A stretch of DNA of 64,000 bases from Flavobacterium plurextorum (GCF_002217395.1 NZ_MUHD01000027.1:62001-126000); one strand, 5' to 3'; shown: positions 8,749 through 18,232, numbered from the stretch's first letter. Notes: generated by a model not told the origin, from the letters alone. Translations and numbers: made by a program.

Positions 8749-11025
8749 ATGTTTACAAAGTACAACAAAATTGCTTTTAGCGGTATTTTAGCTCTAAACC
8801 TGTTTTTTGCCAATCCTGTTATTTCACAGGAAAAAAAGGTAAAACAAACAAATTCAGATTATACCCAATATGTAAATCCGTTTATTGGCTCTGCCGGTCA
8901 CGGTCACGTATTTGTAGGTGCCAATGTTCCTTTTGGAGCTGTGCAGTTAGGACCAGTAAATGTTTTTGAAGGCTGGGATTGGTGCAGTGGTTACAATTAT
9001 GCCAGTAATACTATTTTAGGTTTCACACACACTCATTTAAGCGGAACCGGAATTGGAGATTTAAACGATATTCTTTTATTGCCTGTATCAGGAAAAGTGC
9101 CTTTGACAAAAGGAACAAAAGAAGATATGGCAACAGGTTACGGTTCTTATTTCTCTCATGAAAATGAAGTAAGTAAAGCAGGATATTACAGCGTATTGCT
9201 TGATAAATATAAAATTAAAGCAGAGTTAACAGCAAGCGAAAGAGTAGGTTTTCATAAATATACTTTTAATACTGCTCAAGACAATCACGTTTTATTAGAC
9301 CTTGCAGATGGTGTAGGATGGGACAAACCTGTAAAAACGTTTATAAAAAAAGTAAACGAAACCACTCTAGTAGGATATAGATATTCATCAGGATGGGCGG
9401 CAGATCAACGTGTCTTTTTTGCAATTGAATTTTCTGAGCCAATTTCAAATATGGCATTGTACGATGATAAAACTTCTGTAAGCGGAAACGAAGGTGAAGG
9501 TCTAAAAATGAAAGCAGTTTTAGATTTTACAACTTTAAAAAATAAAGAAGTTTTAGTAAAAGTTGGAATCTCACCTGTAAGTTATGAAAATGCAGTTATC
9601 AATATAAAAGCCGAAATTCCAAATTGGGACTTTAATGCTGTAGTAAAACAAGCAACTTCAAAATGGAATGCAGCGTTAAATAAAATCCAGATCAAAGCAG
9701 ATGATAAAACAATGAAAGTTTTTTACACTGCTTTGTATCATACCATGTTTGCACCTTCAATATTCAATGATGTAAACGGAGATTATAGAGGAACAGACAA
9801 AAAAGTATACGAAAAAGCAAACTTTACAAACTACACGACTTTTTCACTTTGGGATACTTACCGTGGTTTACATCCATTGTATACCATTACGCAACAAGAA
9901 AAAATTAACGACATCGTAAAATCATTTTTAGCGATTTATCAGCAGCAAGGCAGATTACCAGTTTGGCATTTAATGGGTAACGAAACCAATACAATGAACG
10001 GAAATCACTCGATCGCCGTAATTGTTGATGCTTACATGAAAGGATATAGAGGTTATGATGTTGCATTAGCCTATGAAGCCATCAAAAAAACAGCGATGCA
10101 AACGCGTGAAGGAATGGATTATGTGCAAAAACTAGAATACATTCCTGCAGATAAATTGTTAGAATCTGTTGGAAACGCTTTAGAATATGCAATCGACGAT
10201 TATTGTATAGCGTTAATGGCGAAAGATCTTGGTAAAACAGAAGATTATAACTATTTCTCAAAAAGAGCCAATTTGTACAAACTTTATTTCGATAAAGAAA
10301 CTACATTCATGAGAGGTAAATTGACAGATGGAAATTGGAGAACACCATTTAATCCGCTTTCATCAGCACATAGAAAAGATGATTATGTAGAAGGAAATGC
10401 GTGGCAATACACTTGGTTAGTTCCTCAAGATCCTTATGGTTTAATAGAATTGTTTGGAAGTGAAGATAAATTTATTAAAAAATTAGATTCCTTATTCTTA
10501 ATAACAGATAAAGTAGAAGGCGAAGAAATATCTCCAGATATTAGTGGTTTAATTGGTCAATATGCACAAGGAAATGAGCCAAACCACCATATTCCATATC
10601 TTTATGCATATGTTGGACAACCTTGGAAAACAGCCAAATTAATCCGTGAAATCGATGAGAAATTCTATTCTACAAAACCTGATGGATTGTGCGGAAATGA
10701 AGATTTAGGACAAATGTCTGCTTGGTATGTTTTATCATCAATGGGATTCTATTCTGTTAATCCTGCAAATGGAATTTACGTTATGGGAAGTCCGTTAGTA
10801 AATTCAGCAGTAATTCATCATAAAGAAGGAGTTTCGTTTACAATAAAAGCGATTGATAACAGCAAAACCAATATTTATATTCAGAAAGCTGAGTTTAACG
10901 GAAAACCGTATACAAAATCATATATCACACATGATATGATTGTAAAAGGAGGAGAATTAAAATTGTATATGGGAAGTAAACCATCTACAACTTTTGGTGT
11001 TAAAAAAGCAGATAGACCGCTTTAG
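8749..11025 (+). CDS. GH92 alpha-mannosidase (classic motif set)
   Basis: A 758-residue secreted GH92 enzyme, a Ca-dependent inverting exo-alpha-mannosidase family. A Sec signal (about 1-27, ending NPVISQ) precedes the N-terminal beta-domain, which carries THTHLSGTGIGD (residues 93-104). The alpha/alpha barrel contains GNETNTMNGNHS, EGNAWQYTW (from about residue 547), GNEPNHHIPYLY and GNEDLGQMSAWYV (649-661). These are the conserved metal-binding and catalytic segments of the family. It is followed 50 bp later by a second GH92. The canonical HTHLSGTG-type motif suggests alpha-1,2-linked mannose, but linkage preference is an inference. The length is normal. Confidence 0.94.
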   Translation: MFTKYNKIAFSGILALNLFFANPVISQEKKVKQTNSDYTQYVNPFIGSAGHGHVFVGANVPFGAVQLGPVNVFEGWDWCSGYNYASNTILGFTHTHLSGTGIGDLNDILLLPVSGKVPLTKGTKEDMATGYGSYFSHENEVSKAGYYSVLLDKYKIKAELTASERVGFHKYTFNTAQDNHVLLDLADGVGWDKPVKTFIKKVNETTLVGYRYSSGWAADQRVFFAIEFSEPISNMALYDDKTSVSGNEGEGLKMKAVLDFTTLKNKEVLVKVGISPVSYENAVINIKAEIPNWDFNAVVKQATSKWNAALNKIQIKADDKTMKVFYTALYHTMFAPSIFNDVNGDYRGTDKKVYEKANFTNYTTFSLWDTYRGLHPLYTITQQEKINDIVKSFLAIYQQQGRLPVWHLMGNETNTMNGNHSIAVIVDAYMKGYRGYDVALAYEAIKKTAMQTREGMDYVQKLEYIPADKLLESVGNALEYAIDDYCIALMAKDLGKTEDYNYFSKRANLYKLYFDKETTFMRGKLTDGNWRTPFNPLSSAHRKDDYVEGNAWQYTWLVPQDPYGLIELFGSEDKFIKKLDSLFLITDKVEGEEISPDISGLIGQYAQGNEPNHHIPYLYAYVGQPWKTAKLIREIDEKFYSTKPDGLCGNEDLGQMSAWYVLSSMGFYSVNPANGIYVMGSPLVNSAVIHHKEGVSFTIKAIDNSKTNIYIQKAEFNGKPYTKSYITHDMIVKGGELKLYMGSKPSTTFGVKKADRPL

Positions 11026-11075
11026 ATTTAAGATTTTAGAACATAGATTTTAGAAATAGGATAACAAGACAGAAT

Positions 11076-13361
11076 ATGAAAATAAAAAGTTTAATTTTTT
11101 TAGGACTATTACAGTGCTGCATTTTTGTAAATGCACAGGTTAAAGCATTAGATCCGGTAGAATATGTAAATCCGTTAATGGGTACACAATCTTTGCATAG
11201 TCTTTCAAACGGAAATACCTATCCCGCAATCTGCAGACCTTGGGGAATGAATTTCTGGACTCCGCAAACGGGTAAAATGGGAGACGGATGGGCTTACATT
11301 TATACAGCAGATAAGATTAGAGGATTTAAACAAACACATCAGCCGTCGCCTTGGATGAATGATTACGGACAGTTTTCTATCATGCCGGTTACTGGAAAAT
11401 TAACTTTTGCAGAAGACGAAAGAGGAAGCTGGTTCAGTCATAAAGCCGAGGTTTCTAAACCATATTATTACAGCGTTTACCTTGCAGATTATGATGTTAC
11501 AACAGAAATAACTGCAACAGAAAGAGCAGCGCATTTTCAAATTACATTTCCAGAAAATGAACAATCTTCAATTGTAATTGATGCTTTTGATAAAGGTTCT
11601 TATATTAAAATTATTCCATCAGAAAATAAAATTATTGGTTACACTACTCGCAACAGCGGCGGAGTTCCTGAGAACTTTAAAAACTATTTTGTACTGCAGT
11701 TCGACAAACCTTTTACAACCAATTATACTTGGCATGATAAAGTTTTAGAAAAAGACAAATTAGAATTAAAAGACGATCACGTTGGTGCAATTGTAGGTTT
11801 CAAAACTAAAAAAGGAGAAATAGTAAATGTAAAAGTTTCTTCTTCTTTTATTAGTCAAGAACAAGCTGAGTTGAATTTGAAAAATGAATTAGGAACTGCT
11901 TCTTTTAAAGAAACAGTTGCAGAATCTAAAAAAGAGTGGAATAAAGTTCTAGGAAAATTAACTGCAGAAGGCGGAAGCGACGAGCAATTAAAAACATTCT
12001 ACTCTTGCTTATACCGTACAGCATGTTTTCCTCAAAAACAATACGAAATAAACGCAAAAGGAGAAATTGTACATTACAGTCCGTACAATGGTAAAGTTTT
12101 ACCAGGTTATATGTATGCAGGAACAGGTTTTTGGGATACATTCCGTGCCTTATATCCATTATTGAATTTAGTTTATCCTTCTATAAACAAAGAAATGCAG
12201 GAAGCATTAATCAACGACTATAAAGAAGGCGGTTTCTTGCCAGAATGGTCAAGTCCAGGCTTTAGAAATGTAATGGTGGGTAATAATTCAGCTTCTGTAG
12301 TTTCTGATGCATATATTAAAGGATTACGAGGATATGATATCAACAAGTTGTATGAAGCTTTATTACACGGTGCTAACAACGAAGGACCAATGGATGCTGT
12401 TGGAAGACGCGGCGTACAGTATTACAACACTTTAGGATATGTGCCTTATGATGTGAAAATCAATGAAAATGCAGCTAGAACATTAGAATATGCTTACGAT
12501 GACTTTACGATTTGGAAATTAGCAAAAGCATTAAATCGTCCTAAAAAAGAAATCAGTTTATTCGAAAAAAGAATGATGAATTATAAAAATCTTTATAATC
12601 CATCAATCGGATTAATGAGCGGTAGAAATAAAGACGGAAGTTTCCCTAAAGATTTCAATCCGTTTAAATGGGGAGATGCTTTTACAGAAGGAAATGCATG
12701 GCATTACAGCTGGAGCGTTTTTCATGACGTTCAAGGTTTGATTGATTTAATGGGCGGACAAAAGAAATTTACTGCAAAATTAGACGAGGTATTTTCAACA
12801 CCGCCAATTTTTGATGACAGTTATTACGGATCAGTTATTCATGAAATTCGCGAAATGCAGATTATGAATATGGGACAATATGCGCACGGAAATCAGCCAA
12901 TTCAACACATGATTTATTTGTATAATTATGCAGGTGAACCTTGGAAAACGCAATATTGGTCACGTGAAGTAATGAACCGTATGTACAAACCAACGCCAGA
13001 TGGATATTGTGGTGATGAGGATAACGGACAAACATCAGCTTGGTATGTATTCTCTGCAATGGGATTCTATCCAGTTTGCCCAGGAACGGAAGAATATGTT
13101 CTAGGAGCACCATTATTTAAAAAGCTGACATTAAAATTAGAAAACGGAAAAGAATTGGTGATTAACGCACCAAAAAATTCTGAAACTAATAAATATGCTC
13201 AAGATTTAAAATGGAATAACGCAGCTTACTCAAAAAATTATATCAATCATTTTGATGTATTAAAAGGCGGCGAATTAAATTTTGACATGAGCGATACACC
13301 AAATTTACAAAGAGGAACTTCAGCAAACGCTTTTCCATATTCTTATTCAACTTCAAAATAA
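11076..13361 (+). CDS. GH92 alpha-mannosidase (divergent pocket motif)
   Basis: A second secreted GH92 protein of 761 residues with a signal peptide ending in VNAQ (about 1-21). Core segments are present: EGNAWHYSWSVFHDVQGL, GNQPIQHMIYLYNYAGEPWKTQ and CGDEDNGQTSAWYVFSAMGFYPVCPG. The N-terminal motif is FKQTHQPSPWMNDYG (around residues 84-98) where the other copy has the THLSGTGIGD type. The barrel motif reads VGNNSASVVSDAY instead of GNETNTMNGNHS. These differences lie where GH92 subgroups differ in substrate choice, so the two enzymes probably attack different linkages or positions. The GH125 gene starts 4 bp after its stop, a clear operon. Confidence 0.93.
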   Translation: MKIKSLIFLGLLQCCIFVNAQVKALDPVEYVNPLMGTQSLHSLSNGNTYPAICRPWGMNFWTPQTGKMGDGWAYIYTADKIRGFKQTHQPSPWMNDYGQFSIMPVTGKLTFAEDERGSWFSHKAEVSKPYYYSVYLADYDVTTEITATERAAHFQITFPENEQSSIVIDAFDKGSYIKIIPSENKIIGYTTRNSGGVPENFKNYFVLQFDKPFTTNYTWHDKVLEKDKLELKDDHVGAIVGFKTKKGEIVNVKVSSSFISQEQAELNLKNELGTASFKETVAESKKEWNKVLGKLTAEGGSDEQLKTFYSCLYRTACFPQKQYEINAKGEIVHYSPYNGKVLPGYMYAGTGFWDTFRALYPLLNLVYPSINKEMQEALINDYKEGGFLPEWSSPGFRNVMVGNNSASVVSDAYIKGLRGYDINKLYEALLHGANNEGPMDAVGRRGVQYYNTLGYVPYDVKINENAARTLEYAYDDFTIWKLAKALNRPKKEISLFEKRMMNYKNLYNPSIGLMSGRNKDGSFPKDFNPFKWGDAFTEGNAWHYSWSVFHDVQGLIDLMGGQKKFTAKLDEVFSTPPIFDDSYYGSVIHEIREMQIMNMGQYAHGNQPIQHMIYLYNYAGEPWKTQYWSREVMNRMYKPTPDGYCGDEDNGQTSAWYVFSAMGFYPVCPGTEEYVLGAPLFKKLTLKLENGKELVINAPKNSETNKYAQDLKWNNAAYSKNYINHFDVLKGGELNFDMSDTPNLQRGTSANAFPYSYSTSK

Positions 13362-13365
13362 TATT

Positions 13366-14826
13366 ATGCAATCACGTAGAAAATTCATAAAAAACGCTGG
13401 GATATTTTCAGCAGGATTATTGGCCATCCAAACAGATGCTTTCGGAATGCAATCGGATACTTTCAATTTTGCATTAAAAGATTTTATTACAAAAAGACCA
13501 CCTGCAGCCGAAAGAAAGTTTACAAGTAAAGCTATTGAAGCTGCTATTGTAAGAATCAAAAAACAAATAGCTAACCCAGAACTGGCTTGGTTGTTTGAAA
13601 ACTGTTTTCCAAATACATTAGATACTACTGTAGATTTTGAAATCATCGACGGTAAACCTGATACTTATGTAATTACAGGTGATATTGATGCCATGTGGTT
13701 ACGTGATAGTACGGCGCAAATTTGGCCATATATTCCGTTTGTAAAAGAAGATAAAAAACTGGCTGAATTGGTAAAAGGAGTAATCAACCGTCAGACAAAA
13801 TGTATTTTATTAGATCCTTATGCAAATGCTTTTTATAAAGATTTTAATCAGGTAAGCGAATGGAAAAATGACATGACCAAAATGCAGCCTGGAATTCATG
13901 AGCGCAAGTGGGAAATTGACAGTTTATGCTACCCAATTAGACTGGCACACGGTTATTGGAAAGAAACTGGAGATATAAGTTTGTTCGACAGCAAATGGAA
14001 AGAAGCTATGTTGTTGGTTTTACAAACGTTTAAAGAACAACAGCGCTGGACTGATAAAGGGCCATACAATTTTCAAAGAGTTACAGCTTGGGCTACAGAT
14101 GGAGTGCCTTTAGGAGGTTACGGTTATCCTGTAAAACCATGCGGATTAATTGTTTCGACTTTTAGACCAAGTGACGACAGTACTTTATTTGGATATTTAA
14201 TTCCAAGTAATATGTTTGCAATTGAAGTATTAGGATATCTTCAGGAAATTTTCTCTTTGCCGGCTTTATTAGATAAAGATTTAGTTGCCAAAGCAAAAGA
14301 AATGCAAGGACAAGTTCAGAAAGGATTAGAAGAAAACGCAATTATCGAACACCCAAAATTCGGAAAAATCATTGCTTTTGAAGTAAACGGATATGGAAGT
14401 TTCCATATGATGGATGATGCTAATGTGCCGTCATTATTATCGTTACCGTATCTAGGAGCAATCGAACCAGACAGTCCGCTTTATTTAAACACAAGAAAAG
14501 TAGTGCTTTCAGAGAATAATCCGTTTTTCTATAAAGGAAAAGCTGGCGAAGGTATTGGCGGACCACACACAGGAACCGATACAATATGGCCAATGAGTAT
14601 TGTTTTGAGAGCCATTACAAGTGTTGATGAAAAAGAAATAAAAGCATGTATAAGCAACTTAATCAAGACAAATGCAGATACTGGTTTTATGCACGAATCT
14701 TTTCATAAAGACGACGTAGCAAAATTTACTAGAAAATGGTTTGCTTGGGCAAATACACTTTTTGGAGAAATGATCGTACACACTAGTATTCATTATCCAC
14801 AAATTTTAAAAGATAAAAACATTTAA
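13366..14826 (+). CDS. GH125 exo-alpha-1,6-mannosidase with Tat signal
   Basis: A 486-residue GH125 family protein (formerly DUF1237), an inverting exo-alpha-1,6-mannosidase family. The diagnostic GDIDAMWLRDSTAQIWPYIPF stretch lies near residue 105, and GGPHTGTDTIWPMSIVLRA lies in the C-terminal part. The N-terminus SRRKFIKNAG followed by a hydrophobic segment is a twin-arginine signal, unlike the Sec signals of its neighbours, so it is probably exported folded to the periplasm. It starts 4 bp after the second GH92 gene and is surely co-transcribed. Together the enzymes would clear alpha-1,2/1,3 branches and the alpha-1,6 arm of high-mannose oligosaccharides. Length and motifs are normal. Confidence 0.93.
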   Translation: MQSRRKFIKNAGIFSAGLLAIQTDAFGMQSDTFNFALKDFITKRPPAAERKFTSKAIEAAIVRIKKQIANPELAWLFENCFPNTLDTTVDFEIIDGKPDTYVITGDIDAMWLRDSTAQIWPYIPFVKEDKKLAELVKGVINRQTKCILLDPYANAFYKDFNQVSEWKNDMTKMQPGIHERKWEIDSLCYPIRLAHGYWKETGDISLFDSKWKEAMLLVLQTFKEQQRWTDKGPYNFQRVTAWATDGVPLGGYGYPVKPCGLIVSTFRPSDDSTLFGYLIPSNMFAIEVLGYLQEIFSLPALLDKDLVAKAKEMQGQVQKGLEENAIIEHPKFGKIIAFEVNGYGSFHMMDDANVPSLLSLPYLGAIEPDSPLYLNTRKVVLSENNPFFYKGKAGEGIGGPHTGTDTIWPMSIVLRAITSVDEKEIKACISNLIKTNADTGFMHESFHKDDVAKFTRKWFAWANTLFGEMIVHTSIHYPQILKDKNI

Positions 14827-14956
14827 AACAATAATTTGCCATCAAGAGATTAAGAAAAATAGGCTGTTAGACTTAATCTCTTACTGGTGAAAAAGAATTA
14901 AAACTAAAATTTAGTTGACCCCATAATGGTTCAATTCCAAAAACAAAAAAACAAGA

Positions 14957-15859
14957 ATGAATAAAGAGTATGCCGTTGGCTTAGATATAGGAGGCACACA
15001 TATCACCGCAGCGATAATTGATATAGTAGATATGAAGGTGATGGATTTTTCACTGCACAAAGAGTCTTTTGATTCTAATATGCCTGTGGAAGAGGTTATG
15101 ACTATTTGGGAAAAAGCAATTCGTACATCATTCAAAAATTCTAAAGTTGAAAAAACTTCAGGATTAGCTGTTTGTATGCCGGGACCATTTGATTATACAA
15201 ACGGAATTTGCTGGATAAAAGACCAATCTAAGTACGAACATTTTTATGGATTGAATGTGCGCGATTTATTTCAAGATAAACTAGATCTTTCTAACGATTT
15301 TCCAATTCTTTTTGAAAATGATGCTGTTTGTTTTGGAAAAGGAGAAGTTTTTAAAGATTCAGAAAATCTTTCTAAAAAAGTAATGGCGATTACACTTGGT
15401 ACAGGACTTGGCGCTTGTTTTATTGACAAAGGAGAATCAATCAGTACAGGTATTTCAGTACCAAAAGAAGGTGAAATTTACGATCTTCCGTACAAAGAAG
15501 GTATTGCTGAGGATTATGTTTCGGTTCGCGGACTTTTGGCTGGTTATTTCGCTTTAAGCGGAAAAAAAGTAAACAATGGTTTAGAGCTTTTTAATTTGGC
15601 GGAAAACGGCGACGAAATGGCTGTAAAAGTATTTGAACAAATGGGACAAGACTTGGCAGCAATTGTTCTTCCGTGGTTAGAAAAATTTGGTGCCGACAGC
15701 TTTATTATTGGAGGGAAAATTGCAAATGCAAGCGAATTCTTTTTGCCTGTTTTCAATCAAAAAATTAAAGAAGCAGGAAGTGAAATCCTAGTTTCTATTT
15801 CTACAGATAATGAGCAGGCAGCTTTATTAGGCGCCACAAGTATGCTTTATAAAGCATAA
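14957..15859 (+). CDS. ROK-family sugar kinase (candidate mannokinase)
   Basis: A 300-residue cytoplasmic ROK-family kinase with an N-terminal phosphate-binding loop (GLDIGGTHITAAI, about 8-20). The catalytic-base motif FENDAVCFGKGE has Asp122, and the second glycine-rich segment is ITLGTGLGACFIDKG (about 145-160). The CxCGxxGC zinc cluster of many ROK proteins is absent; the region after the GTG motif instead runs GEIYDLPYKEGIAEDYVSVRGL. It closes the mannoside operon, 131 bp after GH125, so phosphorylation of imported mannose is the most sensible role. Glucose, fructose or allose cannot be excluded. No mannose-6-phosphate isomerase gene is in the window. A bidirectional terminator follows. 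Confidence 0.85.
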   Translation: MNKEYAVGLDIGGTHITAAIIDIVDMKVMDFSLHKESFDSNMPVEEVMTIWEKAIRTSFKNSKVEKTSGLAVCMPGPFDYTNGICWIKDQSKYEHFYGLNVRDLFQDKLDLSNDFPILFENDAVCFGKGEVFKDSENLSKKVMAITLGTGLGACFIDKGESISTGISVPKEGEIYDLPYKEGIAEDYVSVRGLLAGYFALSGKKVNNGLELFNLAENGDEMAVKVFEQMGQDLAAIVLPWLEKFGADSFIIGGKIANASEFFLPVFNQKIKEAGSEILVSISTDNEQAALLGATSMLYKA

Positions 15860-15886
15860 TAATCAATTATAGAATATTCTATTTTT

Positions 15887-15920
15887 AAAGCTGTCCGAAA
15901 TATAATTTCGGACAGCTTTT
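15887..15920. terminator. Bidirectional intrinsic terminator
   Basis: A perfect 14-bp stem (AAAGCTGTCCGAAA, 5-nt loop, TTTCGGACAGCTTT) with T-runs reading in both directions. It lies between the convergent ROK kinase and DoxD-DoxA genes and should end both transcripts. Confidence 0.9.
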
Positions 15921-15930
15921 TTTATAAATA

Positions 15931-16938
15931 CTAAAGGCGGGCACTCCACGTTAGACCGCTTATATCTGTTAAAGTCAGCGTGTAATGCTCTTTGTCAGAC
16001 ATTGTTTTACGATCGATCGGAAGTCGCATTGTTGCTTTTGCGCCAAGCGGAATAATCAAGCTGTGAGCTCCGGGTTTTATTTTGGCAACATAATGATTGT
16101 TAATAGTCGTGGCAGGTAATTTTGCTAAATCAGCTCCATGCAATTGTAAAAGATATTTTCCAGATGAATCTTGAAGCGAAATACCAATCAAAAAAGAACC
16201 ATAAACATCAACACCTTCAACTCGATAAACATCAAAAGTCATTTCTGTATTCTGCATTTTAAAATTGCTGATTTCCAGTTTTGGTTTTACTGATTTATTA
16301 TGCAATGTTCCAAAAACGCCTCCATGAAAATATTGATTAGTATACAAAGTAAGACCTGCAATAAAAGCAACGGTTACTAAAATAAGCCGCTTGTATGCAG
16401 CTAAATTCAGCGGTCCAGAACCTAGAAATTTAAACCATTTTGTTTTAGTAAAACGGAACTTTCTCGAAATAAAATAAGAATCTAACGATAGATAGTTACT
16501 GCCGGTTATAAATAAAGTAAATCCTGCGGCCAAGCCTAAAATTCCTATCTGCCATTCGTCTAAACAAGTTGTTCCAATCCAGCCCGAAGCGAGCAGAATT
16601 CCAAATGCTAATAAGAATATTCCAATACTCATTAAACGGGTGAAAAAACCAAGAATTAATGCTAAACCTACAATTCCCTCAACAATGGTAAAAGTTACCA
16701 TTGCATACCATAAAGCTTCGGGATGCGTAACTAAATATTCGATTATGGGTTTTAACCCCAGAGAATTGGGTAAAAAATGATTGAATTTCTCGCCAATGTA
16801 ACCTGCTTCTTCAGGTATTAATTTGTTTTCTAAAATAAGACGTCTCCAAAATGCCGAAAAATAAGTCCAGCCAACTACCAATCGTAATGATAAAGTAGCC
16901 AAAGACGCAGTGTCAAAAGATTTCTTTTGCTGTATCAT
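15931..16938 (-). CDS. DoxD-DoxA fusion membrane protein (TQO-like)
   Basis: A 335-residue membrane protein. The N-terminal part (about 15-150) has the four-helix DoxD/DoxX pattern with LRLVVGWTYFSAFWRR, VEGIVGLALILGFFTRLMSIG and CLDEWQIGILGLAAGFTLFITG. After one more helix (about 183-203) there is an exported domain (about 215-335, EISNFKMQNTEMTFDVYRVEGVDVYGS to LTLTDISGLTWSARL) resembling DoxA. In archaea DoxD and DoxA form thiosulfate:quinone oxidoreductase; bacterial homologues are often fused, and their substrate is rarely known. The gene follows a small unknown gene (31-bp gap) and an LCIB-type carbonic-anhydrase-like gene on the same strand. Whether it oxidises thiosulfate here is not shown by the sequence. 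Confidence 0.8.
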   Translation of the reverse strand: MIQQKKSFDTASLATLSLRLVVGWTYFSAFWRRLILENKLIPEEAGYIGEKFNHFLPNSLGLKPIIEYLVTHPEALWYAMVTFTIVEGIVGLALILGFFTRLMSIGIFLLAFGILLASGWIGTTCLDEWQIGILGLAAGFTLFITGSNYLSLDSYFISRKFRFTKTKWFKFLGSGPLNLAAYKRLILVTVAFIAGLTLYTNQYFHGGVFGTLHNKSVKPKLEISNFKMQNTEMTFDVYRVEGVDVYGSFLIGISLQDSSGKYLLQLHGADLAKLPATTINNHYVAKIKPGAHSLIIPLGAKATMRLPIDRKTMSDKEHYTLTLTDISGLTWSARL

Positions 16939-16969
16939 GCAGTATAAAATTTAAAAATAAAAAATTGTT

Positions 16970-17386
16970 TTAAGCTGTAATTGAATTCGCTTTTAGTGCA
17001 ATTTTTAGATTTTTAAATACGATAAACATAGGAGGATAAGTAGTAGATTTTTTGCCGAATTCGAAAGCAGGACGAACTTGAACTTTAGTAAAAACAGCAT
17101 TCTCATTTACAGGAGAATAAAACGAAAGTGTTCTAGGTAAAATTGGAATTTGCGGTGTAGAAATAACCTTTTTTACAAAAGTGTTTTTATGAATTAAACT
17201 GCTGCTGCAAGATCCAAACTGCGGTAATTGAGTTTGAGTTTTTTGAGAAAATTCGATTGAATCGATCGCGGTAAAATGCAGAATAGTTTTTTTAATCTGA
17301 CAATTAGAAAAAGCATACACCAAACTTACAACTAGCAAAAGCTGTTTAAGATGTCGAAATAAAGTGATGTAATTTTTCCAATTCAT
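16970..17386 (-). CDS. Hypothetical exported 138-residue protein
   Basis: Not recognised. The protein begins with one hydrophobic stretch (about residues 14-27, LKQLLLVVSLVYAF) followed by SNCQIKK. This could be an uncleaved anchor or a poor lipobox, since Asn before Cys is unusual. A second Cys lies in FGSCSSS (near 59), and the C-terminus is rich in basic and aromatic residues. It sits between the LCIB-like gene (97 bp upstream) and DoxD-DoxA (31 bp downstream) on one strand, suggesting co-transcription and a membrane-linked accessory role. No long competing frame exists on the other strand. Confidence 0.55.
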   Translation of the reverse strand: MNWKNYITLFRHLKQLLLVVSLVYAFSNCQIKKTILHFTAIDSIEFSQKTQTQLPQFGSCSSSLIHKNTFVKKVISTPQIPILPRTLSFYSPVNENAVFTKVQVRPAFEFGKKSTTYPPMFIVFKNLKIALKANSITA

Positions 17387-17482
17387 TTTATAAAAATAAG
17401 TTTAAAAAACGGTACTCGCATTGATTTTAGATAACATTAACAGCTATTTCAACTCAATAAACAAGTTCAGCGTTTGTTTTTA

Positions 17483-18232
17483 TTATTCCGGATTTAAAAC
17501 GGTGATAATATTTTCTCTCACACCCGTTTTTAGATTGATAATTTCAAATCTTTTTGCCGCCGAAAACGAACCAATATCGCTGTCGCTGTTAATTAAAATT
17601 GCACCAACAAGAATGATATATTTACAATTGTATTTCGTTGCCGCGATCAGTTCTTGAATGCGATCATCAATAGCTTGATAGATTACTTCGGTTGACTCTA
17701 TCAATGGAATTTCTGAGCTTAGAATTTTATCTTTTTGCTTGAATAAAATTTGCTCAATAATATTCATTTGATAATCCAATTCCGTTACATTTCCTGGTTC
17801 TATAGTATTATCGGCTAATTTGTTAAGCGCGCCGGTTGCCGCTCCACAGCAAAGCGACTTCTCTGTTTGTCCAATGCGATTAATTTTTCCAACAATTCCT
17901 TCTTTAGAAATACCAATGTGAGGCCCATAATAAATAAAAACAGCCCCATCATCAGGAACATGACTTGCAAAAGCTGCCATACCACTTAATCCTGTAAATG
18001 GAAAACCATCTAAACCGCCCATTTTAAAAGGACCTAAAAACTCCAGAGCTCTTGCAGGATATTGAATGCTGTTTACATCATCACTGCAAATACTATCAGC
18101 CAATATGATTTGTGAAGGTTCTAAATCTAGTTTCTCTTCAACATAATCAATTACTTTATTGATATAATCAATAGTAGTTAAAGCATAAGGATAGTGTTTT
18201 CGGATGATTTCTAATTTTTCTCTTTTTTTCAT
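17483..18232 (-). CDS. LCIB/LCIC-family carbonic-anhydrase-like protein
   Basis: A 249-residue soluble protein that I recognise as the LCIB-type (limiting-CO2-inducible B) beta-carbonic-anhydrase fold. The segments ADSICSDDVNSIQYPARALEFLG, GGLDGFPFTGLSG, VFIYYGPHIGIS and KSLCCGAATGAL are characteristic. The zinc ligands would be Cys49, His105 and Cys129, with Asp51 and Arg61 in the expected catalytic positions. All five residues are present with family-like spacing. Some LCIB homologues hydrate CO2 and others are inactive, so activity is an inference. The gene leads a small minus-strand set with an unknown protein and DoxD-DoxA. Confidence 0.75.
   Translation of the reverse strand: MKKREKLEIIRKHYPYALTTIDYINKVIDYVEEKLDLEPSQIILADSICSDDVNSIQYPARALEFLGPFKMGGLDGFPFTGLSGMAAFASHVPDDGAVFIYYGPHIGISKEGIVGKINRIGQTEKSLCCGAATGALNKLADNTIEPGNVTELDYQMNIIEQILFKQKDKILSSEIPLIESTEVIYQAIDDRIQELIAATKYNCKYIILVGAILINSDSDIGSFSAAKRFEIINLKTGVRENIITVLNPE

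Noticed and set aside
14902..14916. AACTAAA-A-TTTAGTT inverted repeat before the ROK kinase as a third LacI operator
   Set aside because: The half-site ACTAAA matches but the spacing between the arms is 3 bp shorter than in the two good sites, so binding by the same dimer is unlikely.
14957..15859. ROK kinase as the missing MurNAc kinase
   Set aside because: It is the last gene of the mannoside operon, separated by a terminator and over 5 kb from the wall-sugar genes; known MurNAc kinases are of the BadF type.
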